A model generated the notes under the pieces. The model saw only the letters and a list, made by a program, of their open reading frames with translations, was not told where the DNA came from and did no database searches. The position numbers and the translations under genes are program-made. Below, piece by piece: positions 11,440-23,639 of a stretch of 64,000 nucleotides of DNA. Within the stretch, counting starts at the first letter, position 1; every line of letters starts with the position of its first letter. The stretch is from Welwitschia mirabilis (taxonomy: Eukaryota > Gnetophyta > Gnetopsida > Welwitschiales), in assembly GCA_051453625.1 (NCBI GenBank), contig JBOZIK010000001.1:77267871-77331870 (forward strand), given 5' to 3'.

Positions 11440-12140
11440 ACTTATATTTATAGGTTGATATATGTGATGGTCAAAAATTATAGCTTTTAAAAATAGTAAA
11501 GACATATATTTTTAAATTAATTTAAATTACTTTTGATATCATCTACTCATATGCTTGATGTGTACATATTACTTTTGCAACTTATAAACTTAGATAGGTG
11601 ATACCAATCCACCATGTAAAGTTAACAACTTTAACGAAAAACATTTCATTCATCTTAAGTAGAACAATCTTTTGCATATGTGAGATGAACCTCTTATTCT
11701 ATTTAGCCAAACATACTACAAAATTAAAGCTAAACGTCTTTCTAAATTATCATAAGATAATTTCACTATTTTGATGATGAGGCTAATATCATTATATAAG
11801 GGTAGGAAGACCATGACTACTAAAATAAATCCAAACAATAATCTAATTGTATGAGGGTTGTCTAACTCAAAACTTTTAGTGTTCATATATTCCTTTGGAC
11901 TTATAACCATCATAACCACTCGAAAACATGATTTAATTACAATTATCATCTCATTGTATGTCAAGTAGAACATTTAGAGGTTCAAATCCATGACCTTGCA
12001 AAAAGATGATACATGTTTTAAAAGTTAAACTAGCACGTTGTTAACACAATCTATTTATAACATTAAGAGTTATCTCATTAAAATAAAAATATGCAAAATC
12101 ATATACGAAGACTTCTACATGCAAATTAAAGTAAGTATAT
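11440..12140. repeat. Direct repeat X (left copy) flanking LINE copy A
   Basis: This segment matches 22578-23120 in the same orientation. Shared blocks include TATTTTGATGATGAGG (11769 and 22907), ATCATTATATAAGG and CTCATTCATCT-like blocks, and GAGTTATCTCAT near 12066 and 22999. Similarity is moderate with indels. The pair bounds the LINE A plus Copia composite on both sides. It could be an LTR pair, a segmental duplication, or 5' parts of tandem LINE copies; I cannot decide. Confidence 0.55.
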
Positions 12141-13075
12141 ATAGAGGAAGGTGTCAAACCCAAAATAGTAATTTGATGTTAACCTTTAAAAAAATAAAAT
12201 ACATATATCAATACATCATCATAAGACAAGAAAAATTGTGTAAAAGTAATAAGTGAACTTTAAACATTCTTTGCTACATGAACATCAAATGGTATAAAAT
12301 ACTCTCATAATATTAGCTATAGATTATGTATGGGTTGACATGAAGATTTAAATTAAAAAAATATGTGATGTAACAACTATCTTCTAAAGAAAAAAATGTG
12401 AAATTAAGCAAGATCTTTCTAATCAATGTTTAAATAACTAGAGGAAATAGTTAATATCTAACTAAATTTTTATCATCTAAATGTGAATCTAAATAATAAT
12501 AATTAAAAATTAGAATTCTTAAGGTTAAGTCTTAAAAAAAGTAAAGTTATTGATTCCTTTAAAATATCATTATATCTATGTTTTCAAACTACCTAAAGGA
12601 TCCAACGACTAGAACACTTTCAAATGAAACCATCAAGTGGGCGTAGCGAACAGCCTGCCTACCTCCACGTGTTGTATCAAGGCTGGTCCCGGTGTGCCCA
12701 TTTCAAAAAAGATGATCATGGACAAGGAAGATTTATTATAACTTGACTAAGTTGGATCATATACTTTATCATAAGTTAAGGAGTCCTTTATTACTAGCTC
12801 TAAATTTTCTTCGAAGAAGAGTAGTAATACCATTATTGATCATAATAAAAAATTGTGGTCGATTTCTAAGAAGAATATGCTTCTAGTTTGGTTGAAATTA
12901 TTTAAAGTGTTTAAGAACCCATGTCTAAACATTTTGAACCATAAAGTAATTAATGAAGCAATTTTAGTAACTATCTTCATGATTATAGAAAGGATAAGTA
13001 GCAACATATTAGCTAAATTGACAGGCACAAATGCATGTACAGAAAAAGAGAGAAAGTTGTGATAAAAAGACAACC
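12141..13075 (-). mobile_element. L1-like LINE copy A, 3' part
   Basis: It is homologous to the left part of LINE copy B (42320-43090): GGTATAAAATACTCTCATA near 12291 against GGTATAAAATCACTCTCATA, and AGAAGAATATGCTTC at 12868 against 42926. By position it is the 3' end of the minus-strand element, after the reverse transcriptase. Overlapping 69- and 77-codon frames on opposite strands at 12840-13073 are both part of this relic. A GC-rich islet at about 12630-12705 has no counterpart in copy B and is a separate small insertion. Confidence 0.65.
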
Positions 13076-13499
13076 ATACAATTATATTAAGAATAACTAA
13101 GGGTGAATTGAAATAATTACATTATAAAGAATCTTGTCCTTTATATAGCATGAAGTTACCTATAAGATACATGCTCAATTAAAAGAAAATATAGACATTC
13201 TTCACCAAGAAAAGATCAAAACATTTCCTAAAAATAGAAAATAAAGACATGGTCTAATAAGAAAAATAAACTAGATTCTTAACATATGCATAGTAAACTG
13301 ATATAAGAACTATAGATCTTTAGTTCCCTTGTAAGTTTGAAAGGTTATGAGGACATTCAACAATCATGCATTCAAAACTAAATATTTTTTGAAGAAACTA
13401 GAATACCCAAAGGAAGATTCAATATAAATGAAAAATCTGAAGTATAAAGATATTTTACATTATCATCTGTATGTCTCATAAATACTTCAACTAGTATGT

Positions 13500-13885
13500 C
13501 CTTCCCATAATCAAAAGTGTAATCCTAGCTACTAAACTAAGTCATCAAAATCTCCAGTTTCTCAATTAGCCTTTAGTTTCTAAACAACTAATCTTTTAGA
13601 ATTCTTATTCTTTTTAATCCTAAAAGGATGTCATGCTACTAAAACTTGATTAATCTCTAAAGTGTTCAAATTTCACTCTATCCAAAGGCTTTGCTAGAAA
13701 GTCTGTGACTTATTCTACTATTAGAACATGCTATCCTTAATTACTCTATTTTAACTAAATTCACTTATCATGTGAAATTTCATAGGTAAATGCTTTATTC
13801 TATTATAAAATACTAGATCTTCTGTGAGGTGAATAGTAGACTGGTTATTTACATATAGCTTTGGAGTCTTTTTAAGTGACATCTA
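13500..13885 (-). pseudogene. Copia RNase H pseudogene
   Basis: RNase H removes the RNA strand during reverse transcription of the element. The minus strand reads KTPKLYVNNQSTIHLTEDLV (plus 13813-13872), then KHLPMKFHMISEF, the highly conserved Copia sequence around the catalytic Asp/Asn and its downstream helix. Remnants of the C-terminal Lys-Pro-Leu region follow near 13700. Stops interrupt the frame after SEF. It lies 3' of reverse transcriptase on the same strand, as expected. Confidence 0.75.
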
Positions 13886-14399
13886 AAGTCTCTAAAATGT
13901 TTTACATCTAAATGATCTCCTTACTTATTTTTAAGGTAAAGTATATTATTTTTCTATTAATAATTTAATGCCTTTTTAATCTTAATGATATTGGTAAAGA
14001 CCCTAACAAAGATAGGTAACCTATTATTAATTTCTTAATATACTAAAATTTAAATCTAAGTATGCCTCCAGCTTGAATTTATCATTCTATTTAAACTTCA
14101 AACTAAGATTGTTTGTCTTTTTTAAGTACTTAAGAACATCTATTATTACATGATAATGGCCTTGTTTTGTTTATGCCATATACCTTACTAATATCCCCCA
14201 TACATATGAAATATAAGATTGATTATTAATAACATAAATTAGTCTTCCAATAAATTTATAATATAGAATATAATCTATATTTCCAAAATCTTTATCAACT
14301 AAAAATTTCATTCTTTGATCCACTAGTATTAAAATTATCTTTACATCCTTCATTTTGTAATTCTTTAGCATCTTATCAATGTACTTTAATTCTTCTAGA

Positions 14400-15060
14400 A
14401 ATATATTTCCATCTTTTTAAAGTCCTTTCATACTAAAGTACTATTTCACTAAACTAAAATTAGTGATTTAAAATTTCTTAACCAAATTTTCCTTATCTTT
14501 TTAATTCTTGTTTCATTGTCTTGAATGATCAATATATCGTACATGAATATCATGATATATCTCCTTCTATCATTTGATAACTTAATGAACAAAGTGCATC
14601 TATATCTTGGTAGGCATATGTTTTAAAGATAAGTTTTACTAAGCTATCTTTCAACTTATCATGTCAAGCATGAGGTACTTGATTTAATATTTACAATGAC
14701 TGACTTAGTCTACCCCTTGTTGTTACCCTTTAATTGTAAACATTTAGAGTAAACCATATAGATATACTCTTCAATATCTCAATTTATGAGTGAAGTCTTT
14801 ACATCAAGTTATTGCATTTTCTATCCCTTTTGAATTGTCAGTGTAACTAAAGTATGGTTGATCTTCCATTTATCTATTGGTGCAAATACTTTTATGTAGT
14901 CAATGTCATGTTTTCAAGTGAAACCCTTTGTTATAGTCTTACTTGTTAAGTTTTCTACTAGATTTGTACTTATCTCTAATCATTAAATTATTTTCTATTA
15001 CTTTCTTATAAAGTAGTAAGTTTATCAACTTCTAAGTATTATATTTCATCAATTATTTGT
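14400..15060 (-). pseudogene. Copia reverse transcriptase pseudogene
   Basis: The minus strand reads KLKDSLVKLIFKTYAYQDID (around 14590-14660), matching the segment following the KSLYGLKQ motif. It then reads IMIFMYDILIIQDNE (14521-14570), a decayed form of the catalytic motif in which the usual YVDD is reduced to YD. The catalytic aspartate pair is not intact, so the enzyme is dead. The position between the RNase H and integrase remnants supports the call. Confidence 0.65.
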
Positions 15061-15799
15061 ATTCTACACACATGACATGTGTCCACTATTAAAACCTATT
15101 TGACTCTTTAACATTAGTGGTTTTTTATTACAAGTAAGGTAGAGTTTTACATGTCTTTATTTATCTTATGCCCTTACTTGATGAATTACACTCCCCCTGC
15201 AAGTTCCTAGTTTTCTTTCTTCTTCTAATCTTAATTCCTTCAAAAGTTGATGAGTTTCATGACATTATTCATTTATGAGAGTTTTTTAAGGTACATTATG
15301 CCAACATTGTCTTCTTTTTTAGGAGTTTTCTCTTAATCAATATCATAAAATGATATTTTCTACACCGTTTAGCCTAGATGTTGATCTCATTACTATTATG
15401 TAGGGTGTTAACTTCTTGGGTATTAACTCCTTGTTCACTTTATCATTCTAGTGTCATTAGATTTGGTTACTGAAAATTCCTAAATTTGCATATGAAAAAT
15501 CATGTTAAGAGGATCATATATCCTCAAAATACTATAATCTATGCATGAATATTACCAAAAATGGCTTCATTGTGCTTTACAGCATGGGCTATAACTCTAT
15601 CATCTAAGTTTATGGGGTCTTTCTTGGATATAGAAAAGATCCAATCCAAGAAAGCATGATCTTTCTTTGCTTAGAAAAGAAAAACCTTATATTCATTAGT
15701 GTGTGTTTTGTACCTAATAGAAAATCTAGGCTAAGCATAGGGCTTAATTTATTATAGTGTTGTGGCAAGATGGATGCATAACACCATTAGCTGAACACT

Positions 15800-16210
15800 C
15801 TAAAGGTTCAAACACTATCAGCACATCTAGTCTGTGATTCATTAGATGCTTTTATACCTTTCATTAGTAAATATTTCAAATCTTGGAGCCTAGATTTAAA
15901 GCCTAATTCCAAAAGTAGGCATGTTGTACCTTGTAAATCATTCATGAATCTCACCATAACAAGAAGAACATGGTTCATTAATTCTTTAATATTATTTTTA
16001 TTATGGTGTCTTTGCGATAGTGGTTTGATGTTCGATTTTACATTCGTTAAGATATTCTTTAAATTATTTAGATACATTATGCCCTTCATTATTAGTTTGC
16101 AAAGCCTAATCTTACAACCAAATTCCTTTTTAGTATATCTTCTTTAAGACTTAAATTTATTAAAGACTTGTAGCTTACATTCAAAGAATTTGATCTACAC
16201 TTTCTTAATG
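15800..16210 (-). pseudogene. Copia integrase core pseudogene
   Basis: Integrase inserts the cDNA copy. The minus strand from about 16110 reads FKEYLNECKIEHQTTIAKTP in one frame. This is the conserved segment before the second catalytic region of Copia integrase; frames shift afterwards. A 93-codon open frame at 15808-16089 on this strand is an out-of-frame shadow of the domain. It lies upstream of reverse transcriptase on the minus strand, as in Copia and unlike Gypsy. Confidence 0.65.
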
Positions 16211-16699
16211 AAATCATTAATGAAAGTTTCATAAAATAGTACTTACTTGGACTTATGATGGATATTATCAAATGATTGGCTTATCACCTTATGAAGAACA
16301 TAGGTTTTCCACTATAGAGTATTTAATTGTAGATTATTTGAAACTTCCTTATGATTGTAAATCCACTCTAATGGTAGATGACCAAGTTATGCATCCTAGG
16401 ATTCTAGATCTCCACATCCAAACAGTGATATGTTATAGCTTCAAATATGATTGAAGCAATACTTGCTTTTTGATTTATTAATGCTATATCATTTAACTAG
16501 GTTAGTTTTCCATCTATTTTACTACTGGGATATGTGTTTCAATCTTTTAAAATGTTTATTGTTCCTTCTATCATTATCATCATAGTATAATAACCTCTTC
16601 AAACCACAAGAATCAAAGATAATAGACTATGATTCAAGCTTGAAATATAAAATATATTTTTTATATGGAGTTCTTAAGTCTATCCAAAGGTTCTATTAT

Positions 16700-18010
16700 A
16701 ACCGATCTAGTAGTTAATATAGGCTGAGTATTTTTGTTTGCTATGTAAAGTAAACTTTTAAACTTCTATTCAACCTATAGAAGAGATCATTTCTAGGAGT
16801 CATGTGTTGTGTTATTCCTAGATCCATGGTCTACTAATCTACTACACTAGCTTTCATCAAATTTGCATTTCTAATTATGTTAATGCAATCATTATAAAAT
16901 GATCTTGGATCCAATCCTTTTGAGATCTAGTAGGTTATTTTTTTATATCATTGATCACATATACTATCATTGATGTGAAGACGTTTTCGCTATTAGATGA
17001 ATCCGATTTCTACCTTATTTTGTCTACTTAATATGCTTGATTTTTCTACTTAATTTGATCACATGACACTTGACAATCCCACATAAGATGTATTTGCTTG
17101 TGGAATTTATGAAATTAAATATTTTTTTCTTTTTCTTCGATTTAGAGATTCCTTCACAACTTTCTTTTAATGAGCATTATTCTTCTTGGATTTGTCCTTT
17201 TCTTTATTTCCCTTCTGATCTTGATATTTTAAACTGTCACTGTAGTTTTGTCCATGCCTTATGGTACTAGCTACCTAGCCACTTCATGTATGAGAATCAT
17301 ATTGCTTATCAAACTATAAAATCTGTCATACTTAATTTTCCATCAGCCAGAAAAGTGACGATGACCTAATCATAGGCTAGAATAACTTATGTAATTCTAA
17401 TAAGAAAAGCCCATGTTTTGCACTATTATTGCTAGTCTTCATTGAGTATATCTTTAACTTATTAAAAATTATTAATGACATTTAATGACTTTACTTTTTC
17501 ATACAAAAATTACTTATCTTACTCAAGAGATATGTAAGCTCCATATAGAATTTTTACTAAAAGACTACTTGAATGTCTTAACTATGTTTCATATAATATT
17601 ACATTGCAATAACATTTTGTGGTGATGCTAATCTTTAACCACAAAAAAAAATAGAAAGGAAAAAAAGATAGCACTTCATCTTATACATACAAATGAGTAA
17701 TAATCTCATGGTTAAATGACTATATCTTTAGCATAGGTGGATCATGATTTCTTTTATCTAAATGTCATCTATACATTGGTTCTATTTCTGCTACCAAAAG
17801 GAGTTGATAGCAACATCATTCCCAATTTGACTTTTCTTCAAATATTAACCCCATGTTCATCTTTAATTTTATTAACATTATTACTAATCAATACAAGAAG
17901 TGCTTCTACTAAGCTTGGACACATCAAATTCATTGGATTCTACCTTTTTAAGTTTTGGAGTTCATGTTCATTACTTGAAAAACCTTTTCTCTAAAGTTGA
18001 AAAAGTAGTG
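16700..18010 (-). pseudogene. Copia gag, zinc knuckle and protease remnants
   Basis: On the minus strand a decayed zinc knuckle (FHKQIHLMWDC, plus about 17075-17110) is followed by a Ser/Asn-rich linker and then by GITQHMTPRNDLFY (plus about 16775-16815), the segment after the catalytic DSG of Copia protease. The DSG itself reads DLG. Upstream (17400-18010) are gag-like stretches such as HEMSLIIFNKLKIY with one or more changes. Stops and frameshifts are frequent. Confidence 0.55.
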
Positions 18011-18400
18011 TAAGGCATAAATTGTTTTAATTGCATCCTTTTAGTTTTTTCAATGTACTTAATTAACCAATATTTTTTAATTTTATTTTAAGTTAATGGC
18101 GTTTTTTAAATGATTTCTAAAAACCTTTACATTTTTTCATCTAAAAATCTAAATTACGACCTTTTAGAGATTTCAACCTTTTGGATGTACTTCACGTCAA
18201 TACATTAATCTTTTCTAGTAAGCATATTATATTCTACAATAGTAGCACATCCAATAACACATTTCAAAGGGAATTTCTTTACGAGAAAAGGTTGGTTTTC
18301 AAGGTTGATTACTTTCATCTTGATTCGTTTCAATGCATAATAAATTTCTTGAAGATTATTGGCATGAAGATAGAGCAATGAAGATTGTGCTTATTGAGAA

Positions 18401-18989
18401 ACGGAGAAGGAACAACTTCAGATAGCAGATCTGAGATAACAACTAAATAATTCTTTGTTGTGAGACTTCCAAAATAGAGCACTGAATATGCCCTAATGGC
18501 ATGGCAGGTTCTTTTAATTCATGAATGAATTTTATTTTTTATAGCTTACTTTCCGAGAAGTAAGTTGGTATCAATCTTGTATTTTTCAGACAATACATTC
18601 TTTTATCAGAAAAGCATACTTTTGTAAATTGAAGACTAGTATGCCACTTCTAGTTTTAAATATTGGAACTACTTTTGCTATGATCTATCACTTTCTAGTT
18701 AGGAATTCTGACAGAAGCTCTATAATCAATGAGAGAAGTTCCTTTTGATTTATAGTGGTTATAGTGAATGAGCAGTGGAGGTCAGTTGATACAGTTGATA
18801 CATCTTATGTATTTTAAATGACCTATTATTTTATCAAAAAATTTAATTTTATAAAAGGTCCAATTCAATTAATTGAAGTTAGATACTTCAGTGGGTTATT
18901 TTGGAGGTCCAATTCAATTAATTGAAGTTAGATCCTTCAGTGGGTTATTTTGGGTGGCCACTGCTCTATAGGTCTAAATGTGGCCTATA
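18401..18989. other. Unassigned segment between Copia gag and LINE copy A
   Basis: No coding feature is recognised. It does not match the left border of the Copia element, so it is not an evident LTR. It includes a near-perfect 49-bp tandem duplication at 18856-18953. Confidence 0.4.
18856..18953. repeat. Two-copy 49-bp tandem duplication
   Basis: The unit AGGTCCAATTCAATTAATTG... ending GTGGGTTATTTTGG occurs at 18856-18904 and 18905-18953. The copies differ at a single base (GATACTTC against GATCCTTC), so this duplication is younger than most of the surrounding repeat decay. Confidence 0.9.
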
Positions 18990-21900
18990 GACCACACCCC
19001 TATTAAACTAATAGACTAAAATAAGGTCTTACAGAAGCATCTAAAATTTCATTTAATGATAACTACCATGGAACTACATGTTGCAATATAGAGGAAGGGA
19101 TAGAAAGTTTTTTCCCCAAGTAATTTTCCATATAGTCTAAACTATTTCTAGAAAAATATTCTTAAATCTCAACATCCATTAGAGTTATAAACTAGTTAAT
19201 ACAATGGGTACCTTTCTAGCTTGATCTTTTATTTTTTGAGTAAGTAGTCTTAAATTATTTGAAAACTAAGTTGTACCACCATCTCGTGAAGTCAAAATAA
19301 TTAGCTAACCACTATCATATAGAGAGAGACCTTGTACAATGTAGTTTAGAAAAACTAAAATATCCTTTTTCCTAAAGTAAGCAATAAATTATCCCTATAA
19401 ATTTATGAAGCCCTTTCTTATCATTGTTATCTGATTACATGAAATCATGAAGTAAGTTTTCAATTCGGTTGTAACTTAAAGTAGTAAAAGTCCAATAAGA
19501 GAAATAATAGCTATGAATACTAGACAAAATATTTTTACATAGTAAGTATTTCCTATTAAATATGAGATTTCTAGCTTTTCATTTATGTACTTTGGAAATG
19601 AGCAATTTTGCATGGCATAGAAAGAAGTCATGTATAATTTTTGGAAAGAGAAATACTAAACACTTTTTCTAATTAATCTTATATAGAGAGAAAAATAAAA
19701 ACAATCCTAAAGAGAATTTTCTTAATTACACTTGACAATTCTAGTCAATAAAAATGATATCATGTAGGATAGTCTTCAACTTGTTAGCTAAACATTTAGC
19801 TAACATTTCATAAGGATATTAAGTAAATTAATTGGTTTCCCATTAGAACTATAATGTAAATTACCTAATCTCTGGCAAAATACAAATGACAACTTGGTTA
19901 AGCTTTGGACCTAAATTTCTTTCATGTAAGGCTTCTTGAACTATGCTAAAGTAGTCCAAAATTTACAAGCTATTTTTAACTTTTTATTTGTAATATCTTT
20001 CTCCAAAATTTGAAGATGAACTCCTAACACTTTCTGAGGAATCAAGTTAGAATTTTGATTAAGAAGATGCCAACAAAAATCATTTAATTTGGAAAGCTTA
20101 GTAAAACACCTGACTAAATAATTGGGAATAGCTTGGTTCTCTAATTAAGAAGAAAACCTTTGTTAAAAAACCTAAAAACTNNNNNNNNNNNNNNNNNNNN
20201 NNNNNNNNNNNNNNNNNNNNNNNNNNNNNNNNNNNNNNNNNNNNNNNNNNNNNNNNNNNNNNNNNNNNNNNNNNNNNNNNNNNNNNNNNNNNNNNNNNNN
20301 NNNNNNNNNNNNNNNNNNNATCGTTCTATAGCAACAAAACCTAATAACATACATTATCAAGTATTTGAATACATTTCTCTTACTTTAGTATCCATGTATT
20401 TACTAATATGTCCAAAATAATTTTGGATATAACAAATATCATAGATACACCATGCAATCCATCTAATACTGCCACCTAGAGAAGGCTCTATGTTTTATGA
20501 AATGTGCATAATAGTTTTGTCTAATTAAAAATTACGTGCATTTCCAAGTAACCTAAAGAGAAAAGAATAGTTTCCCTTGGCCACTTGCTTGAAGCCAATT
20601 TACAAGTAAATGGCATAATGATCTAATCATAAGGAATCATACTAGACTTTAACAAAAGCATTATGATTCTACAAAAGACAAAATAGATATAACTACGAAG
20701 GCATTGGTGAACATGATCACATCTTAGTTGAAAACTTAGATGAGGGACACCTTGAGCAGAAGAATAACATTACTAAAGGAAATTACTAAGATAAAATTTC
20801 TCTCTAACAGAATACCACAAACATTTTTCTAAGAAATTCATCTAAAAAAAGGAGTTTCTAATCTCATTAAAAAAAGTTTTTTGTCATAATAAAATCTCCA
20901 CCAAGGATCTAAGAACATTTAAAAAGAAGCACACGAACTATAACCAAAAGGAAGCTCTTTTGAAAGCTTCATTTAAAGCATAGTTTAACTAAATTTCAAA
21001 AAATCCATGAAGAAAATATAGGATCACCTAGCTATAATTTTTTCTAAGAGTCATGATCATTTTAAACTACTTTAGTGCGCCAACATGGGTGAAGAATCAT
21101 CTCTATTAGTATATGGTTTATGGTAAATGTAACACTATTTTTAAAAAATAACTTCTTAATAAAATTTATTTATTCTTTTCAAATTTAACTTCTTCTACTA
21201 ATATAAAATGAGGAGAGAAGGAACATTATTGAATGAAATTGCTAGCTCTTCTGTAATGAAGGCTATCTATAAGCCCTTATACATTTCAAGAATATATAAT
21301 CATAGGCATGTGAAGGAGGAGGCCCTTACACTATAAGGTAAATCGATCATTAAGTTATAGTTAAGGTTTATGCGACTCATTGTAGTTTTTTCCTTTAATC
21401 ATGAAACTGATTAGAAGTAACATATTTTTCGAAGTCGATTAGAACTACGTTTTTTAATGTGATTCCATCATTTTGAATCCTTCTACACTTGATGTCTTAT
21501 TATTTTTTAAAGCATCATTTAAAATAAAAGTATGTGCATTTTGTGAAATTAGGGAAGTATTAAATAAATAAGAATCAACTTCTTTCCCTTTGCTAAATGA
21601 AGAGGATTACGTACTTTGAATTTATAGTGTTGTATGATTTTTACTAGCACATGAAATATTGTGATGTAAAATGAACCTTGAAACAGCATGCATTTGAGCT
21701 TTTTTCTTACAAAGCTTGTTAATAGACTCTTCCATTACAAGAGGAGATAAGGATCAAATAAATAACCTTCTATATGGTAATAGTTCTAGGCATTTAGAAG
21801 ATTAAAGTAAACAAACTATTACTAATGGGCTATAAGAACAACTTTAAGTGATAAAACTTTCCTATACCTTGTTCTAGTTCTAAGTGAGAAAGAAACATTT

Positions 21901-22577
21901 TGAATATTAATAATTAGCCCAAGGATCTTAATAATGTCATGCTTAAATTTCTTAAATATAAGAGGCAAATATGGTAACTCCACAACACAAGACACACGAC
22001 AATATTTTCAAGCATTAACATCAAACTTAGTTTTCATTGTTAAACTATAACAATGTGGCAATAAACAAATGTGAAAAAAAAAGCTTTCTCTAACATAGAG
22101 GTTTTAGAGAACTAAACCAGTCAAAAATTTTAAGTAAAATACTTTGCATGCAAGAAGATGATATCATAAGTTGATAAAATTAAATCAATTTATTCCAACA
22201 AAGATGTTAATCTTGGCACATAACCCAAGATTTGCAAGAAAATATATCACAAGGAGGTATCGATAGCAAGTTGCTCAAATAAATCATCATGTACAATAAA
22301 ATCAAAATCTATACCTACTCTTCTACCTTAAGAATTATATGGTAAGGCTTCTTAGGAGTTGTATTCAATAGTGTTTATGATATTTGAATTCCCATATAGA
22401 GGATGAGATTACTGTAACATCCACAACACTTATGTTGTCGTAGCTACACACACATTTATTTTTAATCAATAATTTTTTGCAATTATAAAAAAAAAGCTCT
22501 TTGATTTGCATTATAAAATCATTGCAATTATGGAAAAAAACATCTTTAGTTTGCATTACTAAATTTTTGCAATTCAT
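18990..22577 (-). mobile_element. L1-like LINE copy A, 5' part with reverse transcriptase and endonuclease remnants
   Basis: It is homologous to LINE copy B from about 43490 to 48040. On the minus strand the segment at 19735-19815 reads LAKCLANKLKTILHDII followed by an IDQN-type motif. This is the conserved first part of L1-type reverse transcriptase that precedes the QSGF motif in copy B. The region of 44300-44960 in copy B, including the catalytic FVDD, is missing here. The endonuclease part corresponds to about 20840-21400. An assembly gap lies at 20181-20319. No intact protein is encoded. Confidence 0.7.
20181..20319. other. Assembly gap (139 N)
   Basis: A run of N inside LINE copy A. 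The equivalent part of copy B is roughly 45450-45640. Open frames crossing it are artefacts. Confidence 0.99.
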
Positions 22578-23120
22578 TTTATGATTAGGTTAGTATGCAT
22601 GATGGTAAAAGATTATTAATCTTAGAAATAATAAAGATACCTATTTTTGAATTATTTTGAATCATTCTTGATATCATCTAGTTATATATTTTGTGTGATT
22701 TTATTAGTTTTGCACACTTGTTAACTCATACAAGTAATAACAAATCACCATGTAAAATTTAAGACCTTTACATGAAAAAATCTCATTCATCTCAAATAAA
22801 CCTGTTCTTTGAATGTGTGAGATTAATCTGTTCCTCCATTCAAACAAACATACTTAAAAGGTTAAAGCTAAACTTTGCTTTCAAATTATCATAGGCCAAA
22901 TTTAGTATTTTGATGATGAGGTTGAAATCATTATATAAGGCTAGTAACATCATGATTTCTAAAATAAACTAAACCAACAAACTAATTGCAATATTTAGAG
23001 TTATCTCATCAAAATTACAGTATGTAAATGCATATATGAAAACTTTTGCTTATAGATTTCAAAGTGATATTGTCAAATACTTCCTCTCAAATTTAATAAA
23101 ACTTTATTCCATGTACACAT
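22578..23120. repeat. Direct repeat X' (right copy) flanking LINE copy A
   Basis: Partner of 11440-12140 in the same orientation; shared blocks are listed there. It is shorter by several deletions. After about 23120 the similarity stops. Confidence 0.55.
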
Positions 23121-23639
23121 TCTTTTAAAAAAAACTAATGACATGACAAACATAGTAAGCGATATGAAATTGTCAAAATTTTTGGAAGTATCGAGATTGA
23201 AAGATAACATTATCTTTAAGGAATTTATGGTTAGAGAGAATATACTATAATAAAATAAATTTTTTACCCTTACATGTTGATGTGTACTTAAAAATTTCAG
23301 ACTTTGAACTTCTAAATTATCAAAAATTAAAATTGATAATTGTTATCAATTTCTTAAGTTTCAGAGTTCAACCACATATTTCTAGAAACCAGTATGTCAT
23401 CAAATCAAGTAAAAATTATTCGACCAATTATATTCGTCTTAATAAAAAAAAAAGTATATATAGGTTTTTAAAAAGATATTTTTCATTAATAATTAAGCAT
23501 TTCAACAGGCGAGAGTCATGAATGTAACCTAAAACCTCTTATCATGACTCACCACCAAGGAATTTAAAATCTCTCTCAATATCATCTACAGGTTTAGGAA
23601 GTCAATATCCACCAATGTCACACTGTAAACGGACAAGTT
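23121..23639. other. No gene recognised; upstream flank of the CpG-rich island
   Basis: AT-rich sequence with no clear TATA box near the start of the GC-rich segment. A 79-codon frame at 23282-23521 shows no recognisable similarity. Confidence 0.5.

Larger units (their letters stand above)
13076..18400 (-). mobile_element. Degenerate Ty1/Copia element inserted in LINE copy A
   Basis: Reading the minus strand from high to low coordinates, gag remnants, zinc knuckle, protease, integrase, reverse transcriptase and RNase H appear in Copia order (integrase before reverse transcriptase). LINE sequence stops near 13075 and resumes near 18990, so the element (and probably some adjacent deletion) splits LINE A. 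I found no convincing LTR pair at either side, so the borders are approximate. All frames are broken by stops. Confidence 0.7.

Noticed and set aside
11960-12010. tRNA-like B box (GAGGTTCAAATCCATGACC)
   Set aside because: No A box at the right distance and no cloverleaf; could be a SINE scrap but not a tRNA gene.
15944-16147. Plus-strand frames opposite the Copia integrase
   Set aside because: Antisense shadows of the minus-strand integrase relic.
18540-18580. Plus-strand primer site (TTGGTATCAATC) for a Copia element
   Set aside because: Orientation is opposite to the Copia domains nearby and no LTR lies upstream of it.
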